A DNA stretch of 64,000 nucleotides from an uncultured Eubacteriales bacterium. GTDB taxonomy: Bacteria > Bacillota > Clostridia > Oscillospirales > Acutalibacteraceae. The position numbers and the translations under genes are program-made. Positions 41,162-50,210 of the stretch are shown piece by piece. Each line of letters opens with the position of its first letter. The stretch's first letter is position 1. Below the pieces are notes generated by a model, which ran no database searches, was not told the DNA's origin, and saw only the letters and a list, made by a program, of their open reading frames with translations. The stretch spans positions 124,001-188,000 of the forward strand of contig CAKSKA010000002.1 in the NCBI GenBank assembly GCA_934464615.1, read 5' to 3'.

Positions 41162-43726
41162 ATGGCAAAACAGGAAAAGGTTTATTGGCCTGAAAGCGAC
41201 AGCACAAATATTGTCCCTGTTGAAATTGTTGACGAAGTAAAGGGCAGTATGCTGCAATACGGTATGTCGGTTATTGTGGGACGTGCCCTGCCGGATATAC
41301 GAGACGGACTGAAACCCGTACACCGCAGAATTCTTTACACCATGTACGAAAACGGCTTAACGCCCGAAAAAGCGTACAGAAAATGTGCCGATACCGTAGG
41401 TGCGGTACTCGGTAGGTACCATCCGCACGGCGACAGCAGCGTTTATGACGCAATGGTGCGTATGGCGCAGGATTTTTCACTGCGTTATCCCCTTATAGAC
41501 GGACACGGCAACTTCGGTAATATTGACGGCTACCCTGCCGCCGCTTACCGATATACCGAGTCTAAAATGAACAGGCTTTCCCTTAATATGCTTGACGACA
41601 TTGATAAGGATACTGTTGATTTTACACCGAACTATGACGACCGTCTTAAAGAGCCTGTAGTACTGCCTGTACGTTTTCCGCAGTTGCTTGTAAACGGTTC
41701 CTCGGGTATTGCTTTCGGTATGGCAACGGAAATTCCGCCGCACAACCTAGGTGAAGTTATAGACGGTATGTGCTGCCTTATTGATAATCCGGATGCGGAA
41801 CTTGCAGACCTGTGCCAATACATAAAGGGACCGGATTTCCCAACGGGCGGCATTATTATGGGTGTTGCGGGTATCCGTGCCGCATACGCTACGGGACGCG
41901 GAAAAATAGTAGTCCGCGGTAAAGCGGAAATTGAGGAACTTAACAACGGAAAATTCCGTATAGTTATTACCGAAATTCCCTACAAGGTTAAGAAAAAAGA
42001 CCTTGTTAAAAAAATATACGACCTTGCCGCGGAAAAAAGGGTTGAGGGTATCGAAGACGTTGTCGACTATTCCTCAAAACGTGACGGCGGTATCAGGATA
42101 GTGGTTGATGTAAAAAGGGACGCAAATCCGCAGGTTGTGCTTAACAAACTGTATTCTTACACCGATTTACAGACGACCTTCGGCGCGATTATGCTGGCAA
42201 TTGTGGACGGCAAGCCGAAAATTCTTACACTTAAGGAAATGCTGCAGGATTGCATTAATTTCCAGTGTGAGATAATTGAACGCAGGACGCGCTTTGATAT
42301 GAACAAGGCGAAGGAACGCGCGCATATTTTGGAAGGTCTTAAAACGGCGCTTGATTTTATTGACGAGGTTGTTAATATAATCCGTTCAAGCAAGACCATT
42401 CAGGAATCAAAGGACAGACTGTCCGAGAGATTCGGACTTGACGACATACAGACTACTGCCATTGTACAAATGCAGTTGGGCAAACTTGCCGGTATGGAAA
42501 AACAGAAGATTGAGGACGAACTTAACGCAAAATACGCATTTATTAAAGAGTGCGAGGAAATTTTGTCCGACCACGCAAAAGTGCTTGATATTGTTAAGAC
42601 GGAATCGCTTAATTTAAGGGATAAATATGCCGACGACCGACGCACCGAGATTACAACCGTTTCGGGCGAAGTTGATATTGAGGACTTGATACCGGAAGAA
42701 GAATGTGTAATAACCAAAACCGTTAACGGATATATTAAACGTGTACCCGCAAGCGAGTACAGCGTACAAAACCGCGGCGGCAGAGGTGTTAAAGGTCTTA
42801 CCACCAAGGAAAACGACATTACGGAAAATATGTTTGTATGTTCCTCGCACGATTATATTATGGCGTTTACAAACCTCGGCAGAGTTTACAGACTTAAAGC
42901 CTACGAATTGCCTGAGGGTACGAGAACGTCTAAGGGTATGAATGTTATAAACATATTGCCGCTGCAGGCGGACGAAAAGGTAACTATGATTTTACCCTGC
43001 CCGAAGAGCGACGAAAAGCAGTATGTATGCATGGGTACAAAAGCCGGCGTTATTAAACGTACCGAACTTGACGACTTTAAAAATGTAAGAAAGACGGGAA
43101 TTATCGCGCTTTCTTTGGATGACGGCGACGAACTGCGGTTTGTAGCCCTGACAAACGGCGAAAAGACTTTACTTGTAGCCACAAAGGACGGCAAAGCGAT
43201 CCAATTTGACGAAAACGACGCAAGGGCAATGGGCAGGACCGCAAGAGGCGTGCGTGCAATAAGACTTGCGGACGGCGACGAAGTAGTATCTATGGCGGCG
43301 TGTGATAATGACACGGTTGTACTGACCGTGAGTGAAACGGGATTCGGCAGACGCAGCAATATAAGCGATTACCGAATTCAGACGCGCGGCGGCGGCGGAA
43401 CAAAGAATTACCGCACAGACAGGTACGGTAAGGTTGCCGCGGTTGTTGCGGTTGACGACTCGCAGGATGTAATAATGATTTCAAGCGACGGCATAATTAT
43501 AAGAATAGCAGTGTCGGGTATCAGTACATTCGCACGTCCTTCCAAGGGTGTAAGGATAATGAAATTCGGCGAAACGGGAGCCAGAGTGCTGTCGGTTGCA
43601 ACTGCCGAGCATGACGAGGAAGAAGTAAACGCGGTGGCAGACGCCCCCGATGCCGATTCTGCGGATACGGGCGACGACGCCGATACCGCGGACACACAAA
43701 ACGAACAAACTGAAAACAAGGAGTAA
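41162..43726 (+). CDS. gyrA: DNA gyrase subunit A
   Basis: The 854-residue breakage-reunion subunit has 'VIVGRALPDIRDGLKPVHRRILY', the quinolone-region sequence 'RYHPHGDSSVYDAMVRMAQDFSLRYPLIDGHGNFGNIDG' and the catalytic Tyr in 'AAYRYTESKM'. The C-terminal pinwheel carries the GyrA box 'QNRGGRGVKG' (about residue 538). The resistance-determining Ser is present (GDSSVYD) and so is the usual Asp/Glu position (Asp). The tail is acidic (DADSADTGDDADTADT). Confidence 0.98.
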   Translation: MAKQEKVYWPESDSTNIVPVEIVDEVKGSMLQYGMSVIVGRALPDIRDGLKPVHRRILYTMYENGLTPEKAYRKCADTVGAVLGRYHPHGDSSVYDAMVRMAQDFSLRYPLIDGHGNFGNIDGYPAAAYRYTESKMNRLSLNMLDDIDKDTVDFTPNYDDRLKEPVVLPVRFPQLLVNGSSGIAFGMATEIPPHNLGEVIDGMCCLIDNPDAELADLCQYIKGPDFPTGGIIMGVAGIRAAYATGRGKIVVRGKAEIEELNNGKFRIVITEIPYKVKKKDLVKKIYDLAAEKRVEGIEDVVDYSSKRDGGIRIVVDVKRDANPQVVLNKLYSYTDLQTTFGAIMLAIVDGKPKILTLKEMLQDCINFQCEIIERRTRFDMNKAKERAHILEGLKTALDFIDEVVNIIRSSKTIQESKDRLSERFGLDDIQTTAIVQMQLGKLAGMEKQKIEDELNAKYAFIKECEEILSDHAKVLDIVKTESLNLRDKYADDRRTEITTVSGEVDIEDLIPEEECVITKTVNGYIKRVPASEYSVQNRGGRGVKGLTTKENDITENMFVCSSHDYIMAFTNLGRVYRLKAYELPEGTRTSKGMNVINILPLQADEKVTMILPCPKSDEKQYVCMGTKAGVIKRTELDDFKNVRKTGIIALSLDDGDELRFVALTNGEKTLLVATKDGKAIQFDENDARAMGRTARGVRAIRLADGDEVVSMAACDNDTVVLTVSETGFGRRSNISDYRIQTRGGGGTKNYRTDRYGKVAAVVAVDDSQDVIMISSDGIIIRIAVSGISTFARPSKGVRIMKFGETGARVLSVATAEHDEEEVNAVADAPDADSADTGDDADTADTQNEQTENKE

Positions 43727-43731
43727 AACAC

Positions 43732-44721
43732 TTGGAAAACACAACCGTTAATTTACAGAACAGGGTGTTTGATGCTCAAAAAGCAGAGAAAAAGGAGATA
43801 AAGTCTGTTTCCAACAAAACAGGCTTTGCTATGCTTGGTAATTTTATAATAATGATTACCTGGTCATTCTTTTATATGCGCATTTGCGGCTGGTTCGGCA
43901 TAAGTACAACAAAGGCGTTAAGGCTTGTAAACGATGCATTTATGGGGGAAGTTATACAACTTTTTGTATCGGTTTTAATGAGTTTGGTGCCGGCATTGAT
44001 ACTTTGCCGTGCCTGTCTTAAAAAGCCGTCGGCTGTGGCGGCTTTCGGCAAACCGAAGTGCAAAATCGGTTTAATTGTGGCAATGTCTGTAGGATTTTGC
44101 CTTTTTGTGTCGCTTTTAACCAACATTGCAGGCAGCATTTTTGAACAGATGGGATTTCACGCGCCTGAGGTATCCATAGAAATGCCCGAAGGCATTTGGG
44201 GATTTTTTATGTCGGTGCTGACGGTTGCGTGCGTACCGGCACTTGTTGAGGAATTTGCAATGCGCGGCATTGTTTTGGGACTTTTCAGGCGTTTCGGCGA
44301 CGGATTTGCCGTACTTGTATCGGCATTTATGTTTGCTATAATGCACGCGTCGGTCAATCAAATTCCGTTTGCATTTTTTGTCGGCTTGGCTCTCGGTCTT
44401 GCAACGGTAAACACGGGATCTGTATGGACGGCGGTTTTAATTCATTTCTTTAATAACTTTATTTCGGTAGCGGTTGAGTACACGGGCATATTTTTAGGCG
44501 AGGATATGCAAAGTTACATATATCTTGCAATACTTGCGTCTATGCTTATTATACTTATACTGTGCTGGACCGGACTTACAAAAATGCAGCCGGAATATTT
44601 CCGTTTTAAACCGGCGCAAACGGCGGCAAGTGAGAAAAAGAAATTTATTTGGTTTGTTTTTTCACCGGTCGTTTTAATTGCCACGGCGGCTTCATTTTGT
44701 ATTGCATATTTTTTAAGGTAA
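43732..44721 (+). CDS. CPBP family intramembrane glutamic endopeptidase
   Basis: The 329-residue membrane protein has about eight hydrophobic segments and the CPBP (Abi/CAAX) motifs: 'VEEFAMRGIVLGLFRRF' (EExxxR), a later 'HASVNQIPFAFFVGLALGLATVNTGS' and 'VLIHFFNNFIS' (HxxxN). Family members cleave prenylated or other membrane proteins or protect against bacteriocins; the target is unknown. Translation starts with TTG after AAGGAG. It ends 5 bp before tadA. Confidence 0.9.
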   Translation: MENTTVNLQNRVFDAQKAEKKEIKSVSNKTGFAMLGNFIIMITWSFFYMRICGWFGISTTKALRLVNDAFMGEVIQLFVSVLMSLVPALILCRACLKKPSAVAAFGKPKCKIGLIVAMSVGFCLFVSLLTNIAGSIFEQMGFHAPEVSIEMPEGIWGFFMSVLTVACVPALVEEFAMRGIVLGLFRRFGDGFAVLVSAFMFAIMHASVNQIPFAFFVGLALGLATVNTGSVWTAVLIHFFNNFISVAVEYTGIFLGEDMQSYIYLAILASMLIILILCWTGLTKMQPEYFRFKPAQTAASEKKKFIWFVFSPVVLIATAASFCIAYFLR

Positions 44722-44726
44722 ACCAT

Positions 44727-45170
44727 ATGGACAGAAAATTTATGGATTTGGCAATTATAAAAGCCAAACGCGCGCTTGAGGCGGGCGAAGTTCCCGTCGG
44801 CGCAATTATTGTTAAGAACGGCGAGGTTATAGCGTCGGGCAGAAACAGACGGGAAGAAAAACACGACGCAACCGCCCATGCCGAAATTGAGGCGATTAAG
44901 GCGGCGGGCGAAGCATTGGGCGACTGGCGGCTTGACGACTGCGAAATGTATGTAACGCTGGAGCCTTGCCCCATGTGCAGCGGCGCAATAATCAATTCAC
45001 GGGTTAAAACAGTGGTTTTCGGTGCGTATGATACAAAAAACGGCGCGCTCGGCTCGATTGCGAATTTTGCAAACACTCCTTTTTCGTATACGCCCGAAGT
45101 ATACGGCGGTATTTGCGAAAACGAGTGCAGGGGTATTCTCGCCGACTTTTTTAAAAATATGCGGAAATAG
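44727..45170 (+). CDS. tadA: tRNA-specific adenosine deaminase
   Basis: TadA converts A34 to inosine in tRNA-Arg(ACG); such a tRNA gene lies at 33429. The 147-residue product shows the zinc and catalytic motifs 'ATAHAEIEAI' (His and catalytic Glu) and 'LEPCPMCSGAIINSRVKTVVFGAYD'. The ATG at 44727 sits 5 bp after the protease gene. A dyad that begins at its stop codon may end the long gyr transcript. Confidence 0.96.
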   Translation: MDRKFMDLAIIKAKRALEAGEVPVGAIIVKNGEVIASGRNRREEKHDATAHAEIEAIKAAGEALGDWRLDDCEMYVTLEPCPMCSGAIINSRVKTVVFGAYDTKNGALGSIANFANTPFSYTPEVYGGICENECRGILADFFKNMRK

Positions 45171-45195
45171 TTTACATAAATAATATTATGTAAAC
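45170..45195. terminator. AT-rich palindrome after tadA
   Basis: Perfect 10-bp arms (45170-45179, 45186-45195) with a 6-nt spacer, starting on the last base of tadA. It could be a weak terminator or an operator. Confidence 0.4.
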
Positions 45196-45337
45196 CTAAA
45201 TCCGATATAAAACAGCCCTTTTACAGACAATGGAAAATGTTTTTATGATACATTTATAAACAAAAACGGACAGGTTGTCTGTAAAACAAGGGGCTTAAAA
45301 AGGAAAAATTGCGCTGAAACCGCGCGTTTTGGCACAT

Positions 45338-45368
45338 TAGCGTGACGGGACTCGGACATATCATACTA
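45338..45368 (-). repeat. 31-bp palindromic repeat, copy 3
   Basis: Shares the 31-nt length, TAGCGTG end and CATACTA end with copies at 11859 and 23892, but here no minus-strand gene ends in it, and the inner stem is partly degraded. Confidence 0.6.
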
Positions 45369-45472
45369 AGGACATCGGGTATGCTGTTGCCTATCGGGTG
45401 TCTTTACTTTTTTGCGTTAAACCGAAGTTTCGGTAAATTTATGTAATTTTGCAAAAAAAATGTAATTATAAG

Positions 45473-45501
45473 TTGCTAAACACGGTGTTTTGTGATATAG
45501 T
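45473..45501 (+). promoter_or_regulatory. putP promoter
   Basis: TTGCTA (45473-45478), 17 bp, TATAGT (45496-45501), 41 bp before the ATG; an ACCGAA-gt-TTCGGT palindrome lies upstream at 45421-45434. Confidence 0.6.
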
Positions 45502-45541
45502 TATTTGGTAATTTTATTTTTTAGATCAGGGAGAGAGGAAA

Positions 45542-47047
45542 ATGGAACTTTTCGCATTTATTGTGTATTTTGCGGCAATGCTTGGTATAGGCATTTACTT
45601 TTTCTTTAAATCCAAAAACGAAAACGGAGAAAAAGAATACTTTTTAGGCGGACGTGCTATGGGACCGTGGGTAACGGCTATGAGCGCGCAGGCGTCGGAT
45701 ATGAGCGGCTGGCTGCTTATGGGTTTGCCGGGCAGCATTATGGCGTTTGGTATGGGACAGGTATGGATAGGCATAGGTTTGGCGATAGGTACGGCGGCAA
45801 ACTGGATATTTGTGGCTAAAAGGCTGCGTAAATTTTCAAAGGCGGCTGACGATGCCATCACCCTTCCGCAGTATTTATCCAACCGTTTTGCCACCAAAAA
45901 CAAAGCGCTGCAGATTATATGCGCGGTGATTTTCCTTGTATTCTTTACGGTTTATGTGGCATCGGGATTTGTTGCAGGCGCAACCGTATTTTCCGCGGTT
46001 GTACCCGCACTCAGCGAAGATGTTGCGCTTATAATTTTTGCGGCAATTCTTATTGCCTACACATTCCTCGGCGGATTTAAGGCGGTTTGCTGGACCGACT
46101 TTTTCCAGGGATTACTTATGCTGGTTGCGGTTCTTGCGGTGCCGATTGTAGTTTTGCTTACAAAAAATCTTGATTTTACACAGCTTTCGAAAATATACGA
46201 ATACACCGATTCCACCGGCAGCGTTACCTGTCAGTTTACGGGCAACCTGTTCAGCGCGTCGTGGCAGGATATAGTTTCGGGACTTGCCTGGGGACTCGGT
46301 TACTTCGGTATGCCCCATATACTTGTAAGGTTTATGTCCATTAAAAAGGCTTCCATGATTAAAAAGAGCGCAACGGTTGCAATAGTATGGGTTGTATTGT
46401 CCCTTTGTGCAGTAATTGTTATAGCAATATTCGGCAGGGTGCTGTTAGGCGAGCAGTTGTTGCCGCAGGGCGCACAAAAAATGGTATTTATAACATTTGC
46501 GCGTATGCTCTTCCCCGGTTTTATTGCGGGACTGCTTATGTCGGCTATAATTGCCGCTGCTATGAGTACGGCTGACAGTCAGCTTTTGGTAGCGTCGTCT
46601 TCCTTTACAAGCGATATTTATAAGCCGGTTATACGCAAAAACGCATCGGATAAAGAAATTATGTGGGTTGGCAGAATAACCGTTTTGGTTGTGGCAGTAG
46701 TAGCCTACTTTATTGCAAGCAGTAAGGCATCGGGCGCACAGGCGATTATGAACATGGTTGAAAACGCTTGGGGCGGCTTCGGCTCGGCATTCGGTCCGGT
46801 GGTAATACTCTCACTGTTCTGGAAACGCCTTACTTACAAGGGTGCGGTTGCCGGCGTAGCACTGGGCGCAATAGCGGACGTTGTATGGCTGTTTGCCTTT
46901 AAGGCGTCTACCGGTGTTTACGAACTGACGGTTGGCTTTGCGGCAGGACTTATTGCCTGCGTTGTTGTATCGCTTATTGATAAAGCGCCGAACAAGGAAG
47001 TTACCGATATTTACGAACTTGCCACAAGCAAGGGTTACGAAGAATAG
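45542..47047 (+). CDS. putP: Sodium/proline symporter
   Basis: The 501-residue member of the sodium:solute symporter family imports proline with Na+. About 13 hydrophobic segments; 'YFLGGRAMGPWVTAMSAQASDMSGWLLMGLPG' is the PutP signature near the N-terminus, 'YTFLGGFKAVCWTDFFQGLLML' the SSF motif and 'AAAMSTADSQLLVASSSF' the Na+-site helix. It has its own promoter and terminator. Confidence 0.95.
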   Translation: MELFAFIVYFAAMLGIGIYFFFKSKNENGEKEYFLGGRAMGPWVTAMSAQASDMSGWLLMGLPGSIMAFGMGQVWIGIGLAIGTAANWIFVAKRLRKFSKAADDAITLPQYLSNRFATKNKALQIICAVIFLVFFTVYVASGFVAGATVFSAVVPALSEDVALIIFAAILIAYTFLGGFKAVCWTDFFQGLLMLVAVLAVPIVVLLTKNLDFTQLSKIYEYTDSTGSVTCQFTGNLFSASWQDIVSGLAWGLGYFGMPHILVRFMSIKKASMIKKSATVAIVWVVLSLCAVIVIAIFGRVLLGEQLLPQGAQKMVFITFARMLFPGFIAGLLMSAIIAAAMSTADSQLLVASSSFTSDIYKPVIRKNASDKEIMWVGRITVLVVAVVAYFIASSKASGAQAIMNMVENAWGGFGSAFGPVVILSLFWKRLTYKGAVAGVALGAIADVVWLFAFKASTGVYELTVGFAAGLIACVVVSLIDKAPNKEVTDIYELATSKGYEE

Positions 47048-47059
47048 ATAAATATACAG

Positions 47060-47091
47060 ACACCGACGGTCAGAAAACCGTCGGTGTTTTT
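47060..47091 (+). terminator. putP terminator
   Basis: Perfect 11-bp arms (47060-47070, 47077-47087) followed by TTTTTG. It also serves the convergent flippase gene ending at 47108. Confidence 0.85.
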
Positions 47092-47106
47092 GTTTCACGT
47101 GAAACC
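47091..47106. other. parS site (ParB binding), near-perfect
   Basis: TGTTTCACGTGAAACC matches the bacterial parS consensus TGTTTCACGTGAAACA at 15 of 16 positions. It lies between putP and the flippase, about 5.6 kb from parA-parB. Confidence 0.9.
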
Positions 47107-47107
47107 T

Positions 47108-48628
47108 TTATTGACCGCGGAGGGTTAAATCGCTTATTCTCACACAGCCGCACAACAGCAAAATTGAAAAATACAAAGCGGTGCAAATAACCGTTAAGAC
47201 CGAAACGAACAACAAATTCGGCATATTAAACATACTTAAAAGTCTTTGGGAGGTAAGTCCTACGGCAGCGGCGGTAAGCACGGGAAGGATAATTCCCCTT
47301 ACAATGCGCGGTTTTACGCTTGTGCAGACAATAAGACGGCTGCAGTTAAGCAGGCAGGTAAGCAGATTGCTTATGTACATTATAAGCAAAAACGAATCCA
47401 TACCGCCGTTTTTAAGCAGCAGCATTACAAGGATTATACGCATTGCGGAATCTGCAACCGAATAACGAAAGGTAGCCGCCTGCTGATCCATACCTTTAAG
47501 CATACCGTCGGCAATGCTGTCAAGGTACATAAGGGGTACAATGGGCGCTAGGTGGCGTATGAGTTCGCCTACCTCGGCATTTTTGTATACAAGCACGCCG
47601 ATTTCCCTGCCGCCCACAAAAAATATTGCGCCGAACAAAAATCCCACAAGTGAGGTAATACGCAGGATACCGGCGGTCATTCGGGATATTGATTTTTTGT
47701 ATCCGCGGGTGCGCGCTTCGGAAATTTCGGGAATAAGCAGGGCGGAAAAGGCACCGAGCAGTGACGACGGAAAGAAAAGCAGGGGCAAAACCATACCCTT
47801 TATCATACCGAATGAGGAAAGCGCTTCGGACGAGGACATTCCGTAAAGCATAAGCTGTGCCGGTACAAGCGTGTTTTCGGCGGTACGCAAAATAGAATTT
47901 ATGTACCTGCCCGAGGTTATGGGCAGAGAAATGTGAAGAATTTTTTTGCATATCGGGTAGTCCGGGGTTGCCCTGCCTGCCAGATTACGCAGATAAAACT
48001 TATCGTGTCGGTAAAAAAAGTACAGGTATACGCAGGCGACGATTTCGGAAATTACGTCAGCCAAAAACACGCCGTAGCACGCCCACTGCGTACCGTATGG
48101 TATAAAATGTTTCACGAGAAACATCATTGCGGCAATACGCACGGTATGCTCGAATATCTGCGAGGTGCTGGGCGGCAGGGATTTGCGCCGCGCCAGAAAA
48201 TATCCCTTTATACATGACGAAATTCCCATAAAAACAAGGGCAAATGAAATTATTTTTAAGGAGGGTACTGCGCGCATATCGTGTATAATATATTTTGCAA
48301 TGGGCGCCGCGCCGAAAAAGACGGCGGCAAAGGATACAACCGCGCAAATTACGGTAAGCAAAAACGAGCGCGACATTATTTTGCTTATGCCGTTTTGTGT
48401 GCCTATGCAGGATTCTTCGGCGACCAGTCTTGTTACGGCTGTGCATATACCGCTTGTCGCAAATGTGGCGGCAAGCACAAAAAAGGAAAATATAAGTTGG
48501 TAAAGACCTATGCCCTCGCTGCCTATCTGTGCGGCAAGCCAGACTTTCATAATAACGCCTAAAAAGCGCAGCAACAGGGAAGTGGCGGTTAAGACCGCAG
48601 CATTTTTTAAAAATACAACTTTTTTCAT
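47108..48628 (-). CDS. SpoVB-like oligosaccharide/lipid flippase
   Basis: A 506-residue MVF/polysaccharide-synthesis flippase family member with about 14 hydrophobic segments. The start 'FLKNAAVLTATSLLLRFLGVIMKVWLAAQIGSEGIGLYQLIFS' is typical of SpoVB-type proteins, which are thought to move lipid-linked precursors (cortex or wall) across the membrane in sporulating Clostridia. The ATG at 48628 is chosen from the family start. It is one of the few minus-strand genes in the right arm and carries a parS-like site in its coding sequence. Confidence 0.88.
   Translation of the reverse strand: MKKVVFLKNAAVLTATSLLLRFLGVIMKVWLAAQIGSEGIGLYQLIFSFFVLAATFATSGICTAVTRLVAEESCIGTQNGISKIMSRSFLLTVICAVVSFAAVFFGAAPIAKYIIHDMRAVPSLKIISFALVFMGISSCIKGYFLARRKSLPPSTSQIFEHTVRIAAMMFLVKHFIPYGTQWACYGVFLADVISEIVACVYLYFFYRHDKFYLRNLAGRATPDYPICKKILHISLPITSGRYINSILRTAENTLVPAQLMLYGMSSSEALSSFGMIKGMVLPLLFFPSSLLGAFSALLIPEISEARTRGYKKSISRMTAGILRITSLVGFLFGAIFFVGGREIGVLVYKNAEVGELIRHLAPIVPLMYLDSIADGMLKGMDQQAATFRYSVADSAMRIILVMLLLKNGGMDSFLLIMYISNLLTCLLNCSRLIVCTSVKPRIVRGIILPVLTAAAVGLTSQRLLSMFNMPNLLFVSVLTVICTALYFSILLLCGCVRISDLTLRGQ
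48108..48123. other. Second parS-like site inside the flippase gene
   Basis: TGTTTCACGAGAAACA differs from the parS consensus at one central base. It lies 1.0 kb from the first site. Confidence 0.65.
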
Positions 48629-48929
48629 AAAACACCGTATATCTGCCGTGTGTGTGACTGCTCGCGACACACGGCGACAAATTATCTGATTGAATTTTGG
48701 ACACTAAAGTAGTAAAATATAAAGGTAACAAATCCGATAATAACGCTGTTTCCTTAAATTCTTTGACATGAACGGGGTAATTTTTTTGTTTGGTAAGCCA
48801 AAGAAAGCAGGAATACTAACGTATTTTAAGGGACAAGACAAACAAAGCGGGAAAACATTCCGCTTTGGAAAATGTTGTATACTGATTGTCTTGTCTGTAT
48901 AATAAATATATATAAAAGGACGGTGCAAT
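48629..48929. other. 301-bp intergenic region with nested inverted repeats
   Basis: No gene seen. Outer arms GACAAGACAA (48832-48841) and TTGTCTTGTC (48886-48895) enclose AAAGCGG (48844-48850) / CCGCTTT (48860-48866). The right outer arm overlaps the spacer of the rarA promoter. Confidence 0.55.
48875..48903 (+). promoter_or_regulatory. rarA promoter
   Basis: TTGTAT (48875-48880), 17 bp, TATAAT (48898-48903), 27 bp before the rarA start. Confidence 0.6.
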
Positions 48930-50198
48930 ATGCCAAGACCGCTTGCAGACAGGATACGTCCGCAAAGTGCAGACGAAGTTTGCGGACAAAAACATTTATT
49001 GGGTGAAAACTGCGTACTGCGCAGGATAATAGAGTCCGGAAACATACCGAATCTTATTTTTTACGGGCCTTCGGGCGTGGGTAAAACAACGGTTGCAAAC
49101 ATAATTGCAGCCAAAAGCGGTAAAAAGTTATATCATTTAAACGCCACAACAGCATCTACCGCGGACATTAAAGCGATAATAGACTCGTTGGGCGGTATTG
49201 AAACCGCCGGCGGCGTACTGCTTTATTTGGATGAAATACAGTATTTTAACAAAAAACAGCAGCAAATATTGCTGCAGTACATAGAAAACGGCGACATTAC
49301 GCTTATTGCGTCCACAACGGAAAATCCGTTTTTTTATGTTTACAACGCTATTTTAAGCCGTTCTACGGTGTTTGAGTTCAAAGCGCTTACCCCTGATGAT
49401 ATAAAACAGGCGCTTATACGCGCGAAAGAACTGCTTGGCGCGGAAAACGGGGTAAAAATAGAGATAAGCGACACCGCCCTTAAAAAGATTTCGCTTTCGG
49501 CGGCGGGGGACGCACGGCGCGCGCTTAACACGCTGGAGTTATGCTTTACGGTGGCATTTGCCGATGACGGCGGCAGCGGCACCGTAACCGTTACCGATGA
49601 AACGGCGGAGCAATTGCTTAAAAACAATGCGGTGCGTTATGACCGTGAGGGCGATGAGCATTACGATATTATTTCGGCTTATCAAAAATCAATGCGGGGC
49701 AGCGATCCCGACGCCGCAGTTTACTATCTTGCGCGTCTTTTGGCGGCAGGAGATATACAAAGCGCCTGCAGGCGGCTGCTTGTCTGCGCTAACGAGGATG
49801 TGGGACTTGCTTATCCGCAGATAATTCCCATTGTAAAAGCGGCTGTGGACACAGCGCTGCAGGTCGGTCTGCCCGAAGCGCGCATACCGCTTGCAAATGC
49901 GGTAATACTTGTGGCGATAAGCCCGAAATCAAACTCGGCAAACAATGCGGTGGACGCCGCCTTTGCCGATGTTGAGGCAGGCAAAACGGGGAATATACCG
50001 CGAAGCCTGCAAAACAAGCACTTTGACGGTGCTGACGCAAAAAATCCCGGACAGCATTATTTGTATCCGCACGATTACCCAAACCATTATGTAAAACAGC
50101 AATATCTGCCCGACGAACTTAAAAACAAAAAATATTACGAGGCAGGCGCAAATGCATCCGAAAGAAAATTTGCGGAATATTGGCAGAAAATAAAGTAA
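48930..50198 (+). CDS. rarA: Replication-associated recombination protein RarA (MgsA)
   Basis: The 422-residue AAA+ ATPase of the clamp-loader-like RarA/WRNIP1 family acts at stalled forks. N-terminal 'PLADRIRPQSADEVCGQKHLLG', Walker A 'GPSGVGKTTVA' (about residue 47), Walker B 'VLLYLDEIQYF', sensor 'LIASTTENPFFYVYNAILSRS' and C-terminal tetramerisation part 'ARLLAAGDIQSACRRLLVCANEDVGLAYP'. A GGACGG-type ribosome site precedes it. It heads a plus-strand run with the two PH-domain genes. Confidence 0.95.
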   Translation: MPRPLADRIRPQSADEVCGQKHLLGENCVLRRIIESGNIPNLIFYGPSGVGKTTVANIIAAKSGKKLYHLNATTASTADIKAIIDSLGGIETAGGVLLYLDEIQYFNKKQQQILLQYIENGDITLIASTTENPFFYVYNAILSRSTVFEFKALTPDDIKQALIRAKELLGAENGVKIEISDTALKKISLSAAGDARRALNTLELCFTVAFADDGGSGTVTVTDETAEQLLKNNAVRYDREGDEHYDIISAYQKSMRGSDPDAAVYYLARLLAAGDIQSACRRLLVCANEDVGLAYPQIIPIVKAAVDTALQVGLPEARIPLANAVILVAISPKSNSANNAVDAAFADVEAGKTGNIPRSLQNKHFDGADAKNPGQHYLYPHDYPNHYVKQQYLPDELKNKKYYEAGANASERKFAEYWQKIK

Positions 50199-50210
50199 AG
50201 GAGGAAGGTT

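Larger units (their letters stand above)
45171..45541. other. 371-bp gene-free region with several inverted repeats
   Basis: No ORF is credible. It holds the AT palindrome at 45170, a 12-bp perfect inverted repeat (45219-45230 with 45275-45286) with a 44-nt loop and extra AGCCC/GGGGCT closing pairs, repeat copy 3 (45338-45368), two ATCGGGT direct repeats before a T run (about 45373-45413) and a 14-bp palindrome (45421-45434). It might encode a small RNA; no known RNA recognised. Confidence 0.5.

Noticed and set aside
45171..45541. SRP RNA, 6S RNA or tmRNA
   Set aside because: None of the conserved sequence cores of these RNAs is visible.
48057..48731. 224-residue ORF over the flippase gene
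   Set aside because: Cys/His/Arg-rich out-of-frame translation typical of shadow ORFs; the flippase frame is clear.
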